This document shows, piece by piece, positions 11,256-25,100 of a stretch of 64,000 bases of DNA (positions are counted from its first letter, which is position 1; the number at the start of each line of letters is the position of its first letter). This DNA comes from Mermis nigrescens (Eukaryota > Nematoda > Enoplea > Mermithida > Mermithidae). Below the pieces are notes generated by a model, which saw only the letters and a program-made list of their open reading frames with translations, searched no databases and was not told the DNA's origin. The stretch covers positions 248,001 to 312,000 of the forward strand of contig JAVLUZ010000149.1 in NCBI GenBank assembly GCA_036768485.1. The letters are read 5' to 3'. Made by a program: the position numbers and the translations under genes.

Positions 11256-12230
11256 CTGATAACAGGTAATAGCAACATTATTTGAAATACTCTGCATTGA
11301 TATTGATAATAATAATAAGCAATGTTTCGGAAAAATAAGTTATAATCTTAATTCACGGACAGTTAATATAAACTCTCACAACAAAGTGTCTAAAAAACTG
11401 AAAGTTTACAATTTGTAAATGATAGACTGCAACTACAAACTTTTCAAAACGAACTTCTAGCTTTTTATGAACAACCACGCAAATGTACACGAGTACAAAA
11501 AGTAGTCAAAGATGGTGGAACAGGTGTATATAAGAAATATTAATATTTCTTATAATTCTTTCTGCTAATTGATTCGAAAAACAATTTATCTTAGTGTATC
11601 TATTGAAAAACTGTGTGCGTACATATGATAAGTTATGCGCAAGTCAGGTAATGCGAGATGTGATGCAACTTGGAATCCAAAAGTTCAGCTTAGGAATAAT
11701 CAGTAGCGATCTAGGACTAACCTACGAGGGCGGTATCCCAACTTTTCCAAGAACAGTCAAAAATAGTCTACGTTATCAGCGTTTTTTGAAATCACTTTTG
11801 ACGCAGCATTTGCTGAGAAAACTCTAAAATTTTCGACAATTTTGTGCGAAAGTATCGTTAAATTTTTTTGACTTTAGTGAAAATCCTGCTTGAAGCACCA
11901 AAAAATTTGTGAAATTTAGGCGGAAAGGCGTTTAGAAGCTTGATTTACTGCTCGAATTCCTGTATGTGTAGCATTTGACGCGGAACGTCAAATCGTTTAA
12001 AAGTTATGCTTGAAAAAGATTAAATCTATGCTGAAATAGCTGTTTGTGCTCTTAAGATGGTTTTGAAACCTATTGCATGAGCAAAAAACGGCTTCCAGGT
12101 CGCCAAGGAAGTAAATAAACGTCATAAATACGTATTACCCGGCACGAAGCACAGGAAAAATTTGAGAAATTATGATGACTTCGGTCGAAAAACATTGCAA
12201 ATTACAAATCCATTCTTTATCTCGCCAACT
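11256..12230. other. Intron, nothing recognised
   Basis: This AT-rich intron lies between the 12294-12639 and 11186-11255 exons. Short open frames here have no splice-phase or compositional support. Confidence 0.5.
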
Positions 12231-12282
12231 ATTTTTGGCCAATGGGGGGCGGCCGCCCCCGCCCCTCTTAAATCCGCCCCTG
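12231..12282 (-). mobile_element. Truncated ~190-bp hAT MITE next to a splice donor
   Basis: The fragment retains the terminal CAGGGGCGGATTTAAG and the GGGGCGGCCGCCCC core seen in the complete copies at 26543-26735 and 48947-49134. Its outer end is 10 bp inside the intron from the GT at 12292-12293. Confidence 0.8.
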
Positions 12283-12293
12283 GGAATGATTAC

Positions 12294-12639
12294 CTTTGAA
12301 CTTTTCAGCATCAATCAGATGCTTGACACGGCTTTTGGATACACGTCCGACAGATGCCACTTTGAATTCTTCCAGCATAAAATTATTCGCATTGGTAGCC
12401 AAACTGCTTTCTCTACTGCGCATTACCGTCTCGCTCCCATTTTGATTACCGTATTGACTCGGAACAGCGCAAGCGAACAGTTTTTCTAATTCCAACGCAT
12501 AATCGACATCTTTGCAAGAGAACCTTTTCTCTAGAGTGCTGTCCATATCGTCACCCATACTACTACTACTTGACAATTTCGTTTCGCAGCGGTAGTTATC
12601 GTCGCAGCTTATTTGTGAATCAAAAGTAGCTTTTTCATC
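12294..12639 (-). CDS. MYT1-like: MYT1-family exon preceding the central fingers
   Basis: The exon has 115 codons plus one base, from acceptor TTTTTTATAG to donor CAAAG/gtaatc, phase 0 in and phase 1 out. It begins DEKATFDSQISCDDNYRC, then has a serine run, an acidic stretch and a helical-looking LEKRFSCKDVDYALELEKLF segment. It ends SRVKHLIDAEKFK and runs directly into [14 protein letters not shown] of the next exon. MYT1 proteins have a poorly conserved acidic/Ser-rich region in this place, so identity rests on the phase-correct junction to the finger. Confidence 0.88.
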
Positions 12640-14004
12640 CTATAAAAAATTACTGATACACATTTATATACTTTGGATTGGATCATACATGTAACAGGGA
12701 GATGCGGGATGCCCGCTCAACCTTAGTCGTCCTCCAATCCCCTGAAGCCAGAAAATCTTTGACCCCCCCTCATTTTTAGAAAAATTGAATTTTTTTTGGG
12801 CAATTTTTAGGGGTTTTTTGGCCGTTTTTGTCCAAATATTGGGAGTTATTTATCCCCCATAAAGATGGCCGAGGACCCCCACCCTAAATTCCGAGCCGTT
12901 ATGTGTGTGCCTCGGATAGCATTTTTGCATAGGCCTATTTGAACCATACATACTTAGGCTAGGTTGTGCTGAATTTTGGATGGTATGGGGATGTAGAAAA
13001 TCCAAAGATCAAGAAAGGCAAAAAATTGACGGTAAAACGCTTTTTTACGTTTCTCATCAAGTCATTAAGATTTGTTCATCGGCATGAAAAAAACGGGGAA
13101 AAATGAAAAATTGAGGTTTAGCGGAGTTATTGGATTTCAGGGTCCAAACCTCATGTTTATGTGCGATTTAAATTATTTAAAACCTTTAAAAACTCTTTGC
13201 TACATGACCCAAAAAATTTTTTTCCGTGCGCATACATGATTTCCTGCGAGGACAAATATGGCAATAAACTAGATTTTTCATACAATAGTTATGCTTTAAA
13301 AAATTTATTAATCCTGCCGCCCAAAGCTGCAACATCTTACAATCTGTCTAAACAGTTTAAACGCCGATTTGTTGCCAACAAAGCGATGGTTTCATGCTCA
13401 CTTCTAAGAATATTTGAATGGACTTATTTTTCTGCTGATTACCACAGATTTGACTTTGTAATAATTTATGATTAAGAGTAAGAGCAGTGGTGTATGTCAC
13501 GAGAAAATCCAGAATGGAAAATATAACATTTTTGAAAAAAATGCAAAACGACGGCCAAAAATGCGGTAAAAATCGAAAACTTCATTAAAAAGAGCCTGAT
13601 ATTAGCCAGGAACAGTGGATTAACGTAATGTTGACGCTTACCGTCTATATCATTCTTCGGAACAATTCTGACTCAAAAGTATGTAAATATTCTATCACCT
13701 ACTTCAATCGACTTCTTTAAAAATCTTTCGCTAGAAAAATCACTCAACTGCAGTTATGCAAGATTTTGTTCGCAAGGTTAAGTCCTAGATTAACACTTTT
13801 AGTTTTATATTTGCTTTGCTAACCCTGTTTGACATGGAATACGTATAAAGCCCAAGAACATCAGCTGAGCATACAGCGAGCTTATACATAGGTAAATACA
13901 TAGTAATTTTAGTACAGTGGATTTATCAGTTCAAATTTTTTCAATGCCAAAAATTCTTACGACGAAATACAAATAGCCTACACAAAGTCGGTATCAATAA
14001 AGTT
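12640..14004. other. Intron with decayed repeats
   Basis: A degraded 255-bp-family MITE is suggested around 12958-13158 by TTTCTCATCAAG and GGCATGAAAAAAA blocks. An open frame at 13161-13475 on the plus strand is AT-rich and unlike any family I know. No supported gene. Confidence 0.4.
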
Positions 14005-14545
14005 CTAGCTCACAAGCACGCACGAGGGGGTTTGGGGTCTAGACGCCCCCCCTCCAGAATGAGAGAATGGGGAATTTTTGGCGAAAATGAGGCAAACTGA
14101 AGTCAGAAAACGGATGAAAATCGAAAATTTTCATCAAAAGTGCTTAAATTGACCAGAAACTGTGGAATAATTTTTTTGAAGCTATTTTAGCATTTATACC
14201 AGTTTTTGAGGTCATTTTGGCCCAAAAAATCTCAATTTTTAACCCCCTCAGACTGGCTGACCTACCTCACAGATCATCAATGCTGTGCATCTATGGTTAT
14301 AAAATGGCTATAGATGCATAGTGTGGTCTGTCTGCGGGATCAGTCGGAGAAATTTCACGAGCCAAAATGACCTCAAAAACGGATATGAATGCTAAAACAG
14401 CGCGAAAGCTATCTTAATACGAGGTTATCGTCAATTTCAAGCACTTGTGCAGAAAATGTTTGACTTACATTCATTGTTGGCCATCGTTTTGTCTCATTTT
14501 CCCCGAAGAATTTGCCATTTTTCCATTAAAGGGTCTGGACGACAC
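14005..14545. repeat. Head-to-head pair of family B repeats
   Basis: A copy running 14005-14298 is followed by an inverted copy running to 14545. They meet at a small palindromic centre where ATGCTGTGCATCTATGG faces CTATAGATGCATAGTG. Outer ends share the TTTCATC and AATGAGGCAAA blocks in opposite orientation. Non-coding. Confidence 0.65.
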
Positions 14546-14771
14546 GTGGGCGTAGGGGGAGGGGGAGTTTCGGGGTATACATTCCCCAGAAGGCCGAATA
14601 CCCCCAAAACCCAAAATACCCCATTTTTTCGCGATTTTTTATGCCAATGGATATTGCTCGATGAATAACGTTGAAAAATGGTGTTTTTGTTTCGCCATAC
14701 CACCATTTTTAAGACCTTTTTCGACCTTTGAAAAATCTTGGACCCCCGAATTTCGGTGCTGCCCGCCTATG
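14543..14771 (-). mobile_element. 255-bp-family hAT MITE, degenerate
   Basis: It has the ends CACGTGGGCG and GCCCGCCTATG and the GCTCGATGAATAACGTTG core. The flanking 8-mers do not match, so it is old, truncated or rearranged. Confidence 0.7.
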
Positions 14772-16051
14772 ATTACAACTATGCTGCAATAACGAGACAA
14801 GATTATCATTCATAAATCAAAATACCTTGATATCCAATCAACTTTGTTTTTTCCTTTTTTCCTCCTGGGGTAACGAAACAAAAGGATTTGGATGTATTTA
14901 AATTATCTTGCAAATGTTTTTACGGCTTAAAGAGAAGGAGACTAAGAACCTTTTTGTCTCGATGACTAAGACTTACTGGAAGCCGAAAACAGTGCAAACA
15001 AAAGCTATGTAATTGCTTAATTTATACGTAATATAAGTTAAGTGTAGAAAAATTGCGTTAAGCCCAGATTTCAAACAAATACGAAACACTGCAAAACGAA
15101 AGAAAGAACACTGAAGATGATATAGAATAATTCTTTTATCATTGTATTATAATCTGGTTCGTATTAAGGGGGAGGCGGGGGGCCACCACCTCCCCGTAAA
15201 TGAAAAATAATTTTTGAATCACACAAACGTCCGTCCCAAAAATGAAAAATTATCGAAGTAGGTCTAAAACACCGCCAAAACAGGTTTTTAGGGTACTTTT
15301 TAGCTAGAAAACGCAAAATTTTTCGCGCTTCGCGCCGTATTCATTGTTTGTCGATAGTTTCGGTCTTCTATCCCACTCAGAATTGCTTAACTTTGAGTTA
15401 GATATATAGAACTTGTCGAATTTTTTTAATTAATTTTCTGTATTGGTTACCCTTGTAAAACACGAAGTTAAGAGATTGTTGGTCCATTAAATGATGTGAA
15501 ATCAGTTGTATTGGTGGTTTTAAACGTCAGAATTGCTTTGTCTTAGTAGGAAAGAGTACAATCGCATAAAGCTCACCAAGATATGCTCAAAACTGCATTT
15601 ATTTTCGCCCATCTCCTTATGTTTCTCGAGATATCTGCCCTCAAAATTTTCGCCCCCTCTAATTAAAATCCTAGATACGGGCCTGATTGTAATAAATGGA
15701 TTAATGGGGGATCGTTTATTCTCAAAATGAAAAATAAGTTTCATTTTTCACAATAAAAATCTAAAAAATTAAAAATTTAAAAATTCCAAAAAATTAAAAT
15801 TTAAAAAAAATTTTTAAAGTGCATTGAAAATACCGCCAAAACAGATCTTTCACGAAGTTTTTCAAGTAGAAATTATGCCTACCTCCTAACTTCTCTTAAC
15901 TCTTTTCAAAAAAATGTGCGGCCTCCAGAATATTCCGAACAACTATTAAAATGCTAACACACTGAATGAAAACAAAAACTGACTTTGTCATTAGTGCTCC
16001 GGCTACTCGATCTAAGTGAACCGGGCTCAACGCTACGACCTTCTCTGGTCC
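14772..16051. other. Intron, one hairpin motif, otherwise nothing
   Basis: A CGCGCTTCGCGCC motif near 15323 is followed by the TATTCAT context also seen near base 70. The part around 15750-15820 is almost pure A/T. No gene is supported. Confidence 0.45.
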
Positions 16052-16680
16052 TCATTGTCGAAATAGCGCCATCGTCCGATTTGACAAAGTAATTCGCGAT
16101 GGGCTCGCTCGTCGATGGCCCCCTATTCCACACGCTAGCTCGAGATAAAATTTTTCAGTCGCGGCCCCACTCTCCGATAAATTATTATCGTACGACGTAT
16201 CTATGACCAGAGGGCACGATTTCGAATCGGTGTCGAAATAATCGTTTTTCTCGTCATTCGCCGGCGATTTCGCGGCGGCATCGTCGTCGTCGACATTTGT
16301 CGCCTCGTCGTTTCGCTCGACGCGATATTTCGATAAGCCCGTGAAGCTAATATTATTATCATCGTCGTCCGTATCTGATTCGAATATTTGCGCGTTAGAT
16401 ACGTTGGGAATTTCAGCTACATTGCGGGCAGAGCTCGAAACCAGCGCATTATTCGCCATTGGCATTAAACAGTAATTATCGTGCTGCTGTTGTTCTTGTT
16501 GTTGCAAATGAGAGCAAGATATATTATTCGTGATGTTCTCTTCAACGCACGGTGACATCGATGATTGTGATAGCGACTGCGAGGTCGACTGCCGCTTATC
16601 AGACGCCGCGATCGGTGAATTATTTCTATCTTCTTCGACAGCTTCGAGCGACCGATTCACGATACGAATTATGTTTCTAA
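16052..16680 (-). CDS. MYT1-like: MYT1-family acidic, Gln/Ser/Asn-rich exon
   Basis: This is a long coding exon, GC-rich with many CG-containing codons, unlike its AT-rich flanks. The acceptor GCGCATTGCAG fixes the start. It enters as V-RNIIRIVNRSLEAVEEDRN, matching the phase-1 donor at 18979. It contains a polar low-complexity region with HLQQQEQQQHD and two acidic clusters (SDTDDDDNN and NVDDDDAAAK). MYT1 proteins carry an acidic region before their central fingers, which fits this position. An in-frame TGA lies at 16052. I could not identify a convincing donor in the required phase 0 for the next exon, so the 3' border is uncertain. Confidence 0.75.
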
Positions 16681-18978
16681 CTGCAATGCGCAAATATGAT
16701 TGATGACGCGCTTTGGGGTGGGTGAGAATGAAAAGCCGTGAAGTGTAAATAAATTTGTAAACAAGTAAATAGATCAACAACACTAAACTGATAACGTGAA
16801 CATCGTCGTTACTTATCAGAGACGACTGAATTGATAACGATAGGTTTATCATTGGATGGAAGACGGGAGCTTAAAGTGTGCTTCATTAGCTGAAAGGATT
16901 AATGGAGTGGCGGACATGAGTTAACCAAAGCCACTAATTCATATCGTTTTTGTTTATATTTGGACTTTTAGATATGAGAAAAACCAAATAAAATATTAAA
17001 TTCTTCCGATGCGCCGGTTGCTTGTCCCGCCAGTTCATTATTTTCCCAGAGAACGAGGCAATTAAACATGTATGCGGTTTTTATAGCACTAATAAAAGTT
17101 ATAGTCTGCTTTATATATTACAAAATTTTTTCAGTAAATTTCATGTACGTACATAAATTACACAACAAAACTAGCTTAGAAGATAGGAGCACGTTTGCCG
17201 CTTTACACTGAGAAAGATACTCTATAAAAGCAAACTGGCTGCAGCATGATATAGCATAGCATTTGCGGAAACTCAACTTTTTACGGTCTGGTCCTTACTT
17301 TATTTCACTGTTTGTATGTAATTATCGGCACTTTCGCAAAAAGTCTGATTTTTACCGCTTTTCTGCCAGCTTTACCTTATTTGTCAGGAAGTCTTCCATT
17401 TTCTTAAAGTTAAAGTTTTTATTTCCCTCTTCCCCATAGATGCACAAGGTCAGGATCGGCAGGGGGTGAAATCCCAGAAATCCAAAACGGGAAATTTAAG
17501 GGTCACGGTTTTTTTGCTGTTCAAACGACTAAAATTGTCAAAATAGCCTATAAAACATTTTTGTGGTAATATCGCATTTTTAGTCCATTTCGACTGCATT
17601 ATATCATTCTGAACATTAAAAAATGCAGAAATTGATCAATTTTGGCGCTTGTTGAGTTAAAAGCACATAAAAGTCGCTGGAATAATTTTAACATTTTTAC
17701 TGCTTCTAACCTCAAAATGATGCAAAAACGCTCCGTCAGTACGAAATCGCACGGAAGTACCTGTCCGACTGATCCTTCAGCGGGGGGGTAATACCCCGTC
17801 ACCCCAACCCCTCTATGTGCAAGTATGCCTCATATATGACTGATCTACCAATTTCAAATTTTCCCTCTTTCACTAACTGTAGAAACTTACTGGCAAGAAA
17901 AATTGACTTTCGATCTGCTAAACAGGATTTATTGCAAGTTAAAATCACATTTGTAACCAAGCATATTCTTCATTGCAAAAAGGACGTTTGGAATGAAGCA
18001 GACTACAAATGGAGCGTTTTTATCCAGAGTTAATATAAACTAAAGCGCTATGCTCACTCCTACTTTTGTCAAAACTGACCTCATACAGTATGTGTATTTA
18101 TACGCAGGGGTGTTCGGAATAGGGGACAAATTTGTATTTTTCTAACTTATCTAATTCATGACCAAATTTAATGAAACTTTCCACGATTGTGCTAGCATTT
18201 GAGCCCTAATCTATAACTTAATTGTCGTACCGTAACAAGAGTCCATAATACTGTGCACTCCAAATTACACGAAACACGTAATTTCGTTCGTCTAAACAAC
18301 TCGATGTTATGCAATGCACGGATTTAGAGGATTATTTACGAAAGTTTTGGAAAAATTAAGGTACCACTCCAGTCAGGAAATCCTGAATTTGCCATCGGTC
18401 AATAAGCCAATCTAAATGATAGATGTAGCGAGCAAAACGAGACTGTTGCTATAGAACAGAGCGAAAATATTCCTTTAGTAAGGCAAAAAAATGTCATTAC
18501 ATTTGCGTGTCTTCTAACGGTTCCCGAAATATCTAACTTCAAAAATTTCACCCAGCCCCCTCAAATAAAGTACTAGATACAACAGGTCTGCTTATAGATT
18601 AGGAGAAAATTGAATGCAGTACCACGATTTTTATTGGTGTCTAATCAAACTACGTAGCACAATGAACTGTAACAAGCAATAATAATGCTAAAATAATTTA
18701 AATATTGATATAAATTCACAACAGATACAATTTTACGAAGATTGCTAAGTCTAAAAGTAATTCTAAAGACAATGAAAATTTTATCCAAATATACCAAAAG
18801 ATGATATAAAACATAGATAGTAGAAAATCGTAGTACGTTCGTAATAACTTTATTGTTATAATTGAATTGAGTCAAAAATTTACACTTTCTTTCAGCATGC
18901 GTTTTTTTACATTATCGAGTCATGAGTTTTCTCTCGAAGGAAAGCACAAAAGCACGATAAATGACTTTCAGTGGTTAC
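16681..18978. other. Intron with one family B repeat
   Basis: A G/C-rich block at 17432-17820 belongs to the dispersed family B. The remainder is AT-rich with no recognised feature. Confidence 0.45.
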
Positions 18979-19117
18979 CTTCTGGCTTACGGCGTCTTTT
19001 GCTGAGATTGAGTTGTTCGGTAGCTAATTCGTGACATGTCAGCCCAATATTTGCATACGCTCGTTCCGTGCTCCTTGATTCTGAAGGGCAGTCAGTGATT
19101 GTCTCCGTCTGATTCAT
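18979..19117 (-). CDS. MYT1-like: Candidate upstream MYT1-family exon
   Basis: The frame reads MNQTETITDCPSESRSTERA and ends in a basic cluster SKRRRKPE at donor CCAGAAG/gtaacc. The donor phase (1) joins perfectly to 16680. It may be a first coding exon beginning at ATG 19117, or an internal exon from acceptor GAATCAG at 19111. In the latter case its phase 0 would also suit the exon candidate at 41695-41784. The sequence itself has no diagnostic family motif. The call rests on phase, donor quality and position. Confidence 0.5.
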
Positions 19118-22100
19118 AAGGCCAACGAAAGACCAAATGACAAATAGGAAATTTCAAGGCTGCATTAAAAACGTTACTCTTTGATATGACTGCTCACAAA
19201 ATTTATAAAGTCGTCGTCAATAGCAACAAATCATTATTTTTAGACCAATCTTTCTCTATCCGATTCATTTTTTAGCATTCGATCACGTATCTTAAACTTT
19301 TAGCATTGAAAGCTAGCGATTAAAAATGCAACGTATTGTTAAAACTAAATTCCAATAGGTTGGAAACGTCATAAAAAAGTAAGAACGAGCAGAGCATGAC
19401 TTCACAAAATCCTGAAAAAAGCTTCGAAAAAAATAACGTCATCTGAAGAGATTCAGGCAATTTTTCAGGGCTAAGAGTTCATGGCATACTACGAGGACAG
19501 GCTAGAACCACTGAATGTTTTAGTTTTTACTGTTCTGAGTTTTTGAATAGCGTTGACGCAGGTTCTAAGTGCATGCAATCCAGAGGTGGGCCTCCTAATG
19601 CGCTTTAAAAAACTAAGCTGAATTGATATTTTGGATACATTGTCCACATACAAAGTTAATGAAACAAGATGTTCAGCGGTAACCGTCGAGTCCTATAAAA
19701 ATTTTTGAATTCGTTACTTGCAACGGCTGAATTAACCTAAAAAGTTAAGGCCTGGAAGTTACCGAGTTGCAGTTGCGCCGCATAAAGAAATGTAACGAAA
19801 AGCACCTGTTTATAAGAGTGAAAATGTTGCGCGCGCCGCAGCCAAATTACAAGAGTACAACTTGTTGCCAATGGCGGTAAAATGCAGGCAGAAGAAAGTT
19901 GAGGAGACACGAGATTGGAGAGCCGTATAAAAGCGACGCATTGAGAAAGAAATCTGACGGGTTCGTAGGTGGTACAACAGCGTATAACATTGCAGAATGT
20001 TGTGACTTCAGTAATCGAACTTACGAAAAATACGACAAAACTTTGTTGGACTACACAGAAAACGAGCCAATCAAAATTAAGTGCAGCAAGCAAAAATACG
20101 CCGGAGTATTACATAAAATTGTACATGGCTGGATGTGCAGCATGCACTCTGTAGGTTTAATAAAACGCACCCAAAAAAGTTGGCGTTGCGCGAAAATAAA
20201 TGTATGCATGTAGTTTTGACATTGCATATTATTGTAGGCAATTTAGATGGAATGGAAACAAGTGAAACAAACGTAGACTGAAAATAAGCAATAGGTATGT
20301 GGCATAGTATAGAGTTGAGAAAGCTAAGTTTTGATCTTTAATGGGAGTATTAAACAACTGAAAGCATGAACGTTACTCTACTCACTCACTCACGAAATCC
20401 GTCAGCTTCTAATACGAAGAAGAAATCACATGCGAGATAATGGAGATCAATTATTCTAATGATAGCATCTAAGTAGTACCTATTCGATTTCTTAACTCTT
20501 TCGCATCCAATAATGACATTGATAATCATTTGCGCAAAGAATTTTACTAGAGCAGTGGACATTCATAAAGCGAAAAATGCTGACATAATTTGGATCAACG
20601 ATCAACTTTTCACTTAATGCGAATTCTCGTCGTCCTAAATTTTCAGAAAGCTTTGATACAGAAACTGATATTCTTATGAATCTCCCACTTCGAAAACGAC
20701 TCAATAATGATAGATATCATAGGCAGCGCGTTATATTTGTACGAATATGTAGTGCATTGACACGTCAAACTGACTAAGGCATAAAATAATTATGCCTTAA
20801 AAGCGACAGCTCATACAAACTGAACAAAAACGGCTAGAGAATTTCCCTTTTCGATTTTCGCATAGCGCAAAAATCTTTTATGATACCTACAACTAAAAAG
20901 GAACGTAGTCTGTGAATTTACTTCCATGAAGCTTATGCATGAGTTTTTTAGTATTTAAGTAAGCTAATCACTTATTTTTCAGACTTCTGAGAACTTTCAT
21001 ATTATCCGTATTGCTGACTTACAAGATTCTGTAACATTCAGTGCTAAATTACACCTAGAAAAAGATAAGTTAAATTGAGCCATTCAAGGGGTGACGCCTT
21101 TCGCCAATCGCCCACATATTAGTGTTTAGTTTCTCGAACAGAATTTTCAATCGCGGAAAATGTTAGAAATACCGAAAAGCCTACACACGACAGTCGCTTA
21201 GTTAAATTAGATAGTTGTTATAAAAATCAATCAAAAGAAGCAATTTTTATTTAATTTACACAAGGAACTATTATCGGGCTAAAAACGATTCACGTTCGTG
21301 TTACACAAAGAATAAGTACGACACGTACGACGTTCGAAATAAGTGGAATTTAAGCGCGATTCGTCGCTGAGGAATTACTTTGCCAGATTGATAAGGTTGC
21401 CCAGAACAACTTATTACGTTAGCGTCTGATTATTTAAAATGGAAATTTACAAAAAGATAACCGCGGATGAGTGATGAAAAAGTTACTTCTAGCATTTCGT
21501 TTGATGGATGTCGAATGGGCGAATACCGTGATTGGCTCAATATGCCAAAAAGATTCGGATGGACTTGACCTTTGTCTCGAATTGAGAACGTACACAGAAA
21601 CCAAGCTTGACTCAGTAGGAAAAGCACGAAGATATTGGAGCATTTGTGAACAGAAGAGCGCTGTCTGAAATTAGACGCCGCGTTTCGTTGGTCTGTCACG
21701 GTACGGTTATAGTTTTCGCGTTTATAACTAAGTAATCGCTGAAAAGGCGACCGGCCCGTAAACTTGATGATTTGTTCAGATAGTTTTCTCTCGGAAAACA
21801 AACTAAGCAAAGTCTCTCACAACATTCTAGCAAAGCTAAAATCGATGCAGTACAAACCTCACAACAACAACGTCATCATGCGTATAAATGTACAGAAATA
21901 TTACGGTATAGCGTCGCTTGAGTTGGACTCATGCACCGAAATGAGATTATTTTGTTTTCTGTATATTCCTCTCTTTTTCCTGTCACACTGCTTAGCATAC
22001 TGCTGGCTGACGCTTTCAGGCGCACATTTGCTCTACGCGCACTAAAATGAGTGAAACTTTTGAGTGAAAAATAATGCTCTCTTGATAAGCAAAAAATCCC

Positions 22101-25100
22101 CTAAGCTATCATCGGCGCAATGTCCAACTATAAGTGTACCGTCGCCTATTATTTCTTGTGGTCGGCTTAATTGATTTTTCGATGTATAATACGAGCTGCT
22201 AGTACTATTGGGTACGTTATAAGATTCAATTCCTTGTTCACTCGACTAGGATTTCTTACTCCCAAAAAAACTAAAAATCCACCGACGTAGGCGATTTTGT
22301 ATGCTTAAACAAGCTGTTGTTGTAGGTAACTGGAACTAGAAGATAAAATTTAACTCATGCTCATTGGTCACTTTTATAAAGCTGACTCACTGTAAGAATA
22401 TGCAATAACTATTTATTTCATCGTAATATATTAGAGAGCATTTTACATTTTTGGCAGCAGCATTGACTACTTTCCGACAATATTTTGAGCTTGGTCATGA
22501 ACTATGTACACAAAAAATTTACTCTTTACCAAACATAAGGTACAAAACATTTTTAAAATATTCTGCAATAGTACAGCTTGTAGATTTTTCTAAATATTTG
22601 TAGTGCGTGACATAGCTAACGGGATAAGTAAAAATTGAGTACGTGCCTGCCCAGATACATCTGATAATAAGCGTGCACTAGCGCAAACGAATTGTTCGTG
22701 ATAAAGCGAAGTTATATCTGCCCACAGTCGGTTGGCTCAGATGAGTCGCTCGGATTCCTAGAAAATCTGATACAGTATACCGGAATGACCAAGAATAAAA
22801 ACCACGTGAAAGTTATAGTTTGGTCGTTAGGGATCGCACAATAATACAAAGGAAAGAATACTACTGATAAGTGTCTCTTATCAACTCGCTGCGCTTCAAC
22901 AACACTAAGTTGGATGATGAATAATGCGCAAAGCGTTTTAGTAACGGGGAAACGGGAGCTAAAAACTATATACCTACCTCGAAAAAAACGGTGATACAGA
23001 AATATACAAATTTTTTAATGTATCACGTTTTTCCAGAAACATATTCTAATCAACTTTATTTATTGTGTAAGAGTACGTAACGCTCGTGCATTAAACACAA
23101 GCGAGAGAAGCTGTACATATTCAAGAGCATAATAATAAAAGAAAAAAGATACCGTAGTATCTTTCACAATGCAGATACACCGACGTAAAAACAATTTGTA
23201 ATTGGTTAATAACACGCAGCAACATTGCTGCGATGTTAAAATTCGGCGCTAATTCCACAATAAATAAAATCAGCCAGAAAACAAGAGAAGACTTTTTGCG
23301 CAAAAACGTGTTACTTCGATCTTAAGTAAAAAAATTGCTTTTGAAAGCAAATGATACATCAAGCAGAGACGATTTATTTAATATCCTCTAAAATGATCTC
23401 ATGAGGATCTGATGATTCACGGAAATCTAGAACTTAACTAAGCTTCATAAGCGCAAATGAACACACTCGTACACATTTAATATCAAGCAATGAGAAATTA
23501 TATTTTTGGCCGTGCTACAGCTAGCACCGGAATTATAATGCATGCTGTTAGTTTGCATAATTTAAGTGAAGAAAGCGCTTTTTAAAAACTTTACTTCACA
23601 GTCTAGCTAGCTGTCACACTGTATGAAAAAGTTTAGCCAATGCTGATTCACTTTCGCGCAGAGTACGGCAAGCCAGTGTTCGCGGAGCCAGCTATTAGAG
23701 CAATAAAATAAGTTTCCCACACTTTTTGCTCATTGACTGACAATTGCGGACTGCGCTTTGCGTAACTTAACTTTTGTCATTAATATGAAACGTACGGGCG
23801 GGAAAAAGGAACCACTGTACTCGCTAATAAATTACGCCTCGAGCGCTTGAGTAAACGCACCTAAAAAGTTTTACTCAATTTTTCAAAGTGCCTAGATAGA
23901 GCCGCTTGGACATCACAGTAATTAGCCTTGCTTAACTTGGCTGTTGTATTTAGTTGTCTAATGGGCGCAAGCGGAGAAAACTTGTCAAAAAGCGCCATCG
24001 TCATTCGCTTATTTTCCCACGCGGATAATAAAATTGGTTTGGAAGTGCTGCTCTTATAGGAAACTTTTGTTAAAGATTCTTATCCAAATAACGCACAAAA
24101 CTATCGCTGCTCAAAACAATTCGATAACTATGTACATTCAACGACATCTGTTAGCCAGTAAATCCCCATGAAAGAAACAATAACAATATCCAGACACAAT
24201 TAAAGACATCAAATTATTTGAATGCATGAAAAGAATCAGTAAAAAAATTTATCGGACAGATGGTTACTTGTTAAGTTTATCAAAGCACGAGATAACCTTC
24301 GAATAAAGGCATTCTTGTATATCAATGAACTAACTACAGTGTTACGAGATGTTGGAAAAAATGGTTTCTCGATTCAAATTTATTATGCTGCAAAAAAGTA
24401 TACTTTATCGGATTGATACCTGCACACAATATGAGGAACGAGAAAGGATAAATACCATTTGGTCATCGTGTATTCGTGGTCAAAAAGTAATGTTTTTTGT
24501 CAACCAAACCGCGCACGATACCGAACTTTTTCGAACAAGTTTTTCAAAGTGTATTACAACGTTTGTCTGACATCCTGTTTTCAGTGGGCTTTTTATGATA
24601 TTTGTCGTAATAAAGATATTAAACAACAAGTTTTTTTACTGTAGTTGTTTAATTCCCGGATTGGACTCTACATAAGATCAAGAGTGAACTTCGCAAATTA
24701 TGCGCATTTTGTCCAGCAAGTCGGCAAAAAATATAGTGTTGTTATTTTCCGCGCTTGCTGTTTTAAGAGTTTTTGTGAAAAAGGGGCCATTTTCATAGAA
24801 ATAAGTATCAACTGAATGCGTTTAACACATAATCGATGTGAGTTTATACGCCGGCGCTTTTGTACGTTTATATACAAATTATTTACCGAAGAATTTTATG
24901 CATTTTGCGACTAACCAGCTACAAACTAACATTAAGCTGACGGACATTAAACGATCGACGTTAGTTTTCGACAAACAAACACATCATCCAAAAGTTTTAT
25001 GTGTTTGTTTGCGTTAAGACTAAGTCGATGCACAAGGATGACATTGTAAATTTATTACTTTTTCTAATATGACAAACTTTAGCTCATTTTTTACATTTTA

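Noticed and set aside
19737..20213. Overlapping antisense frames of 104-118 codons
   Set aside because: Mutually exclusive frames, no recognisable domain, no splice signals of quality.
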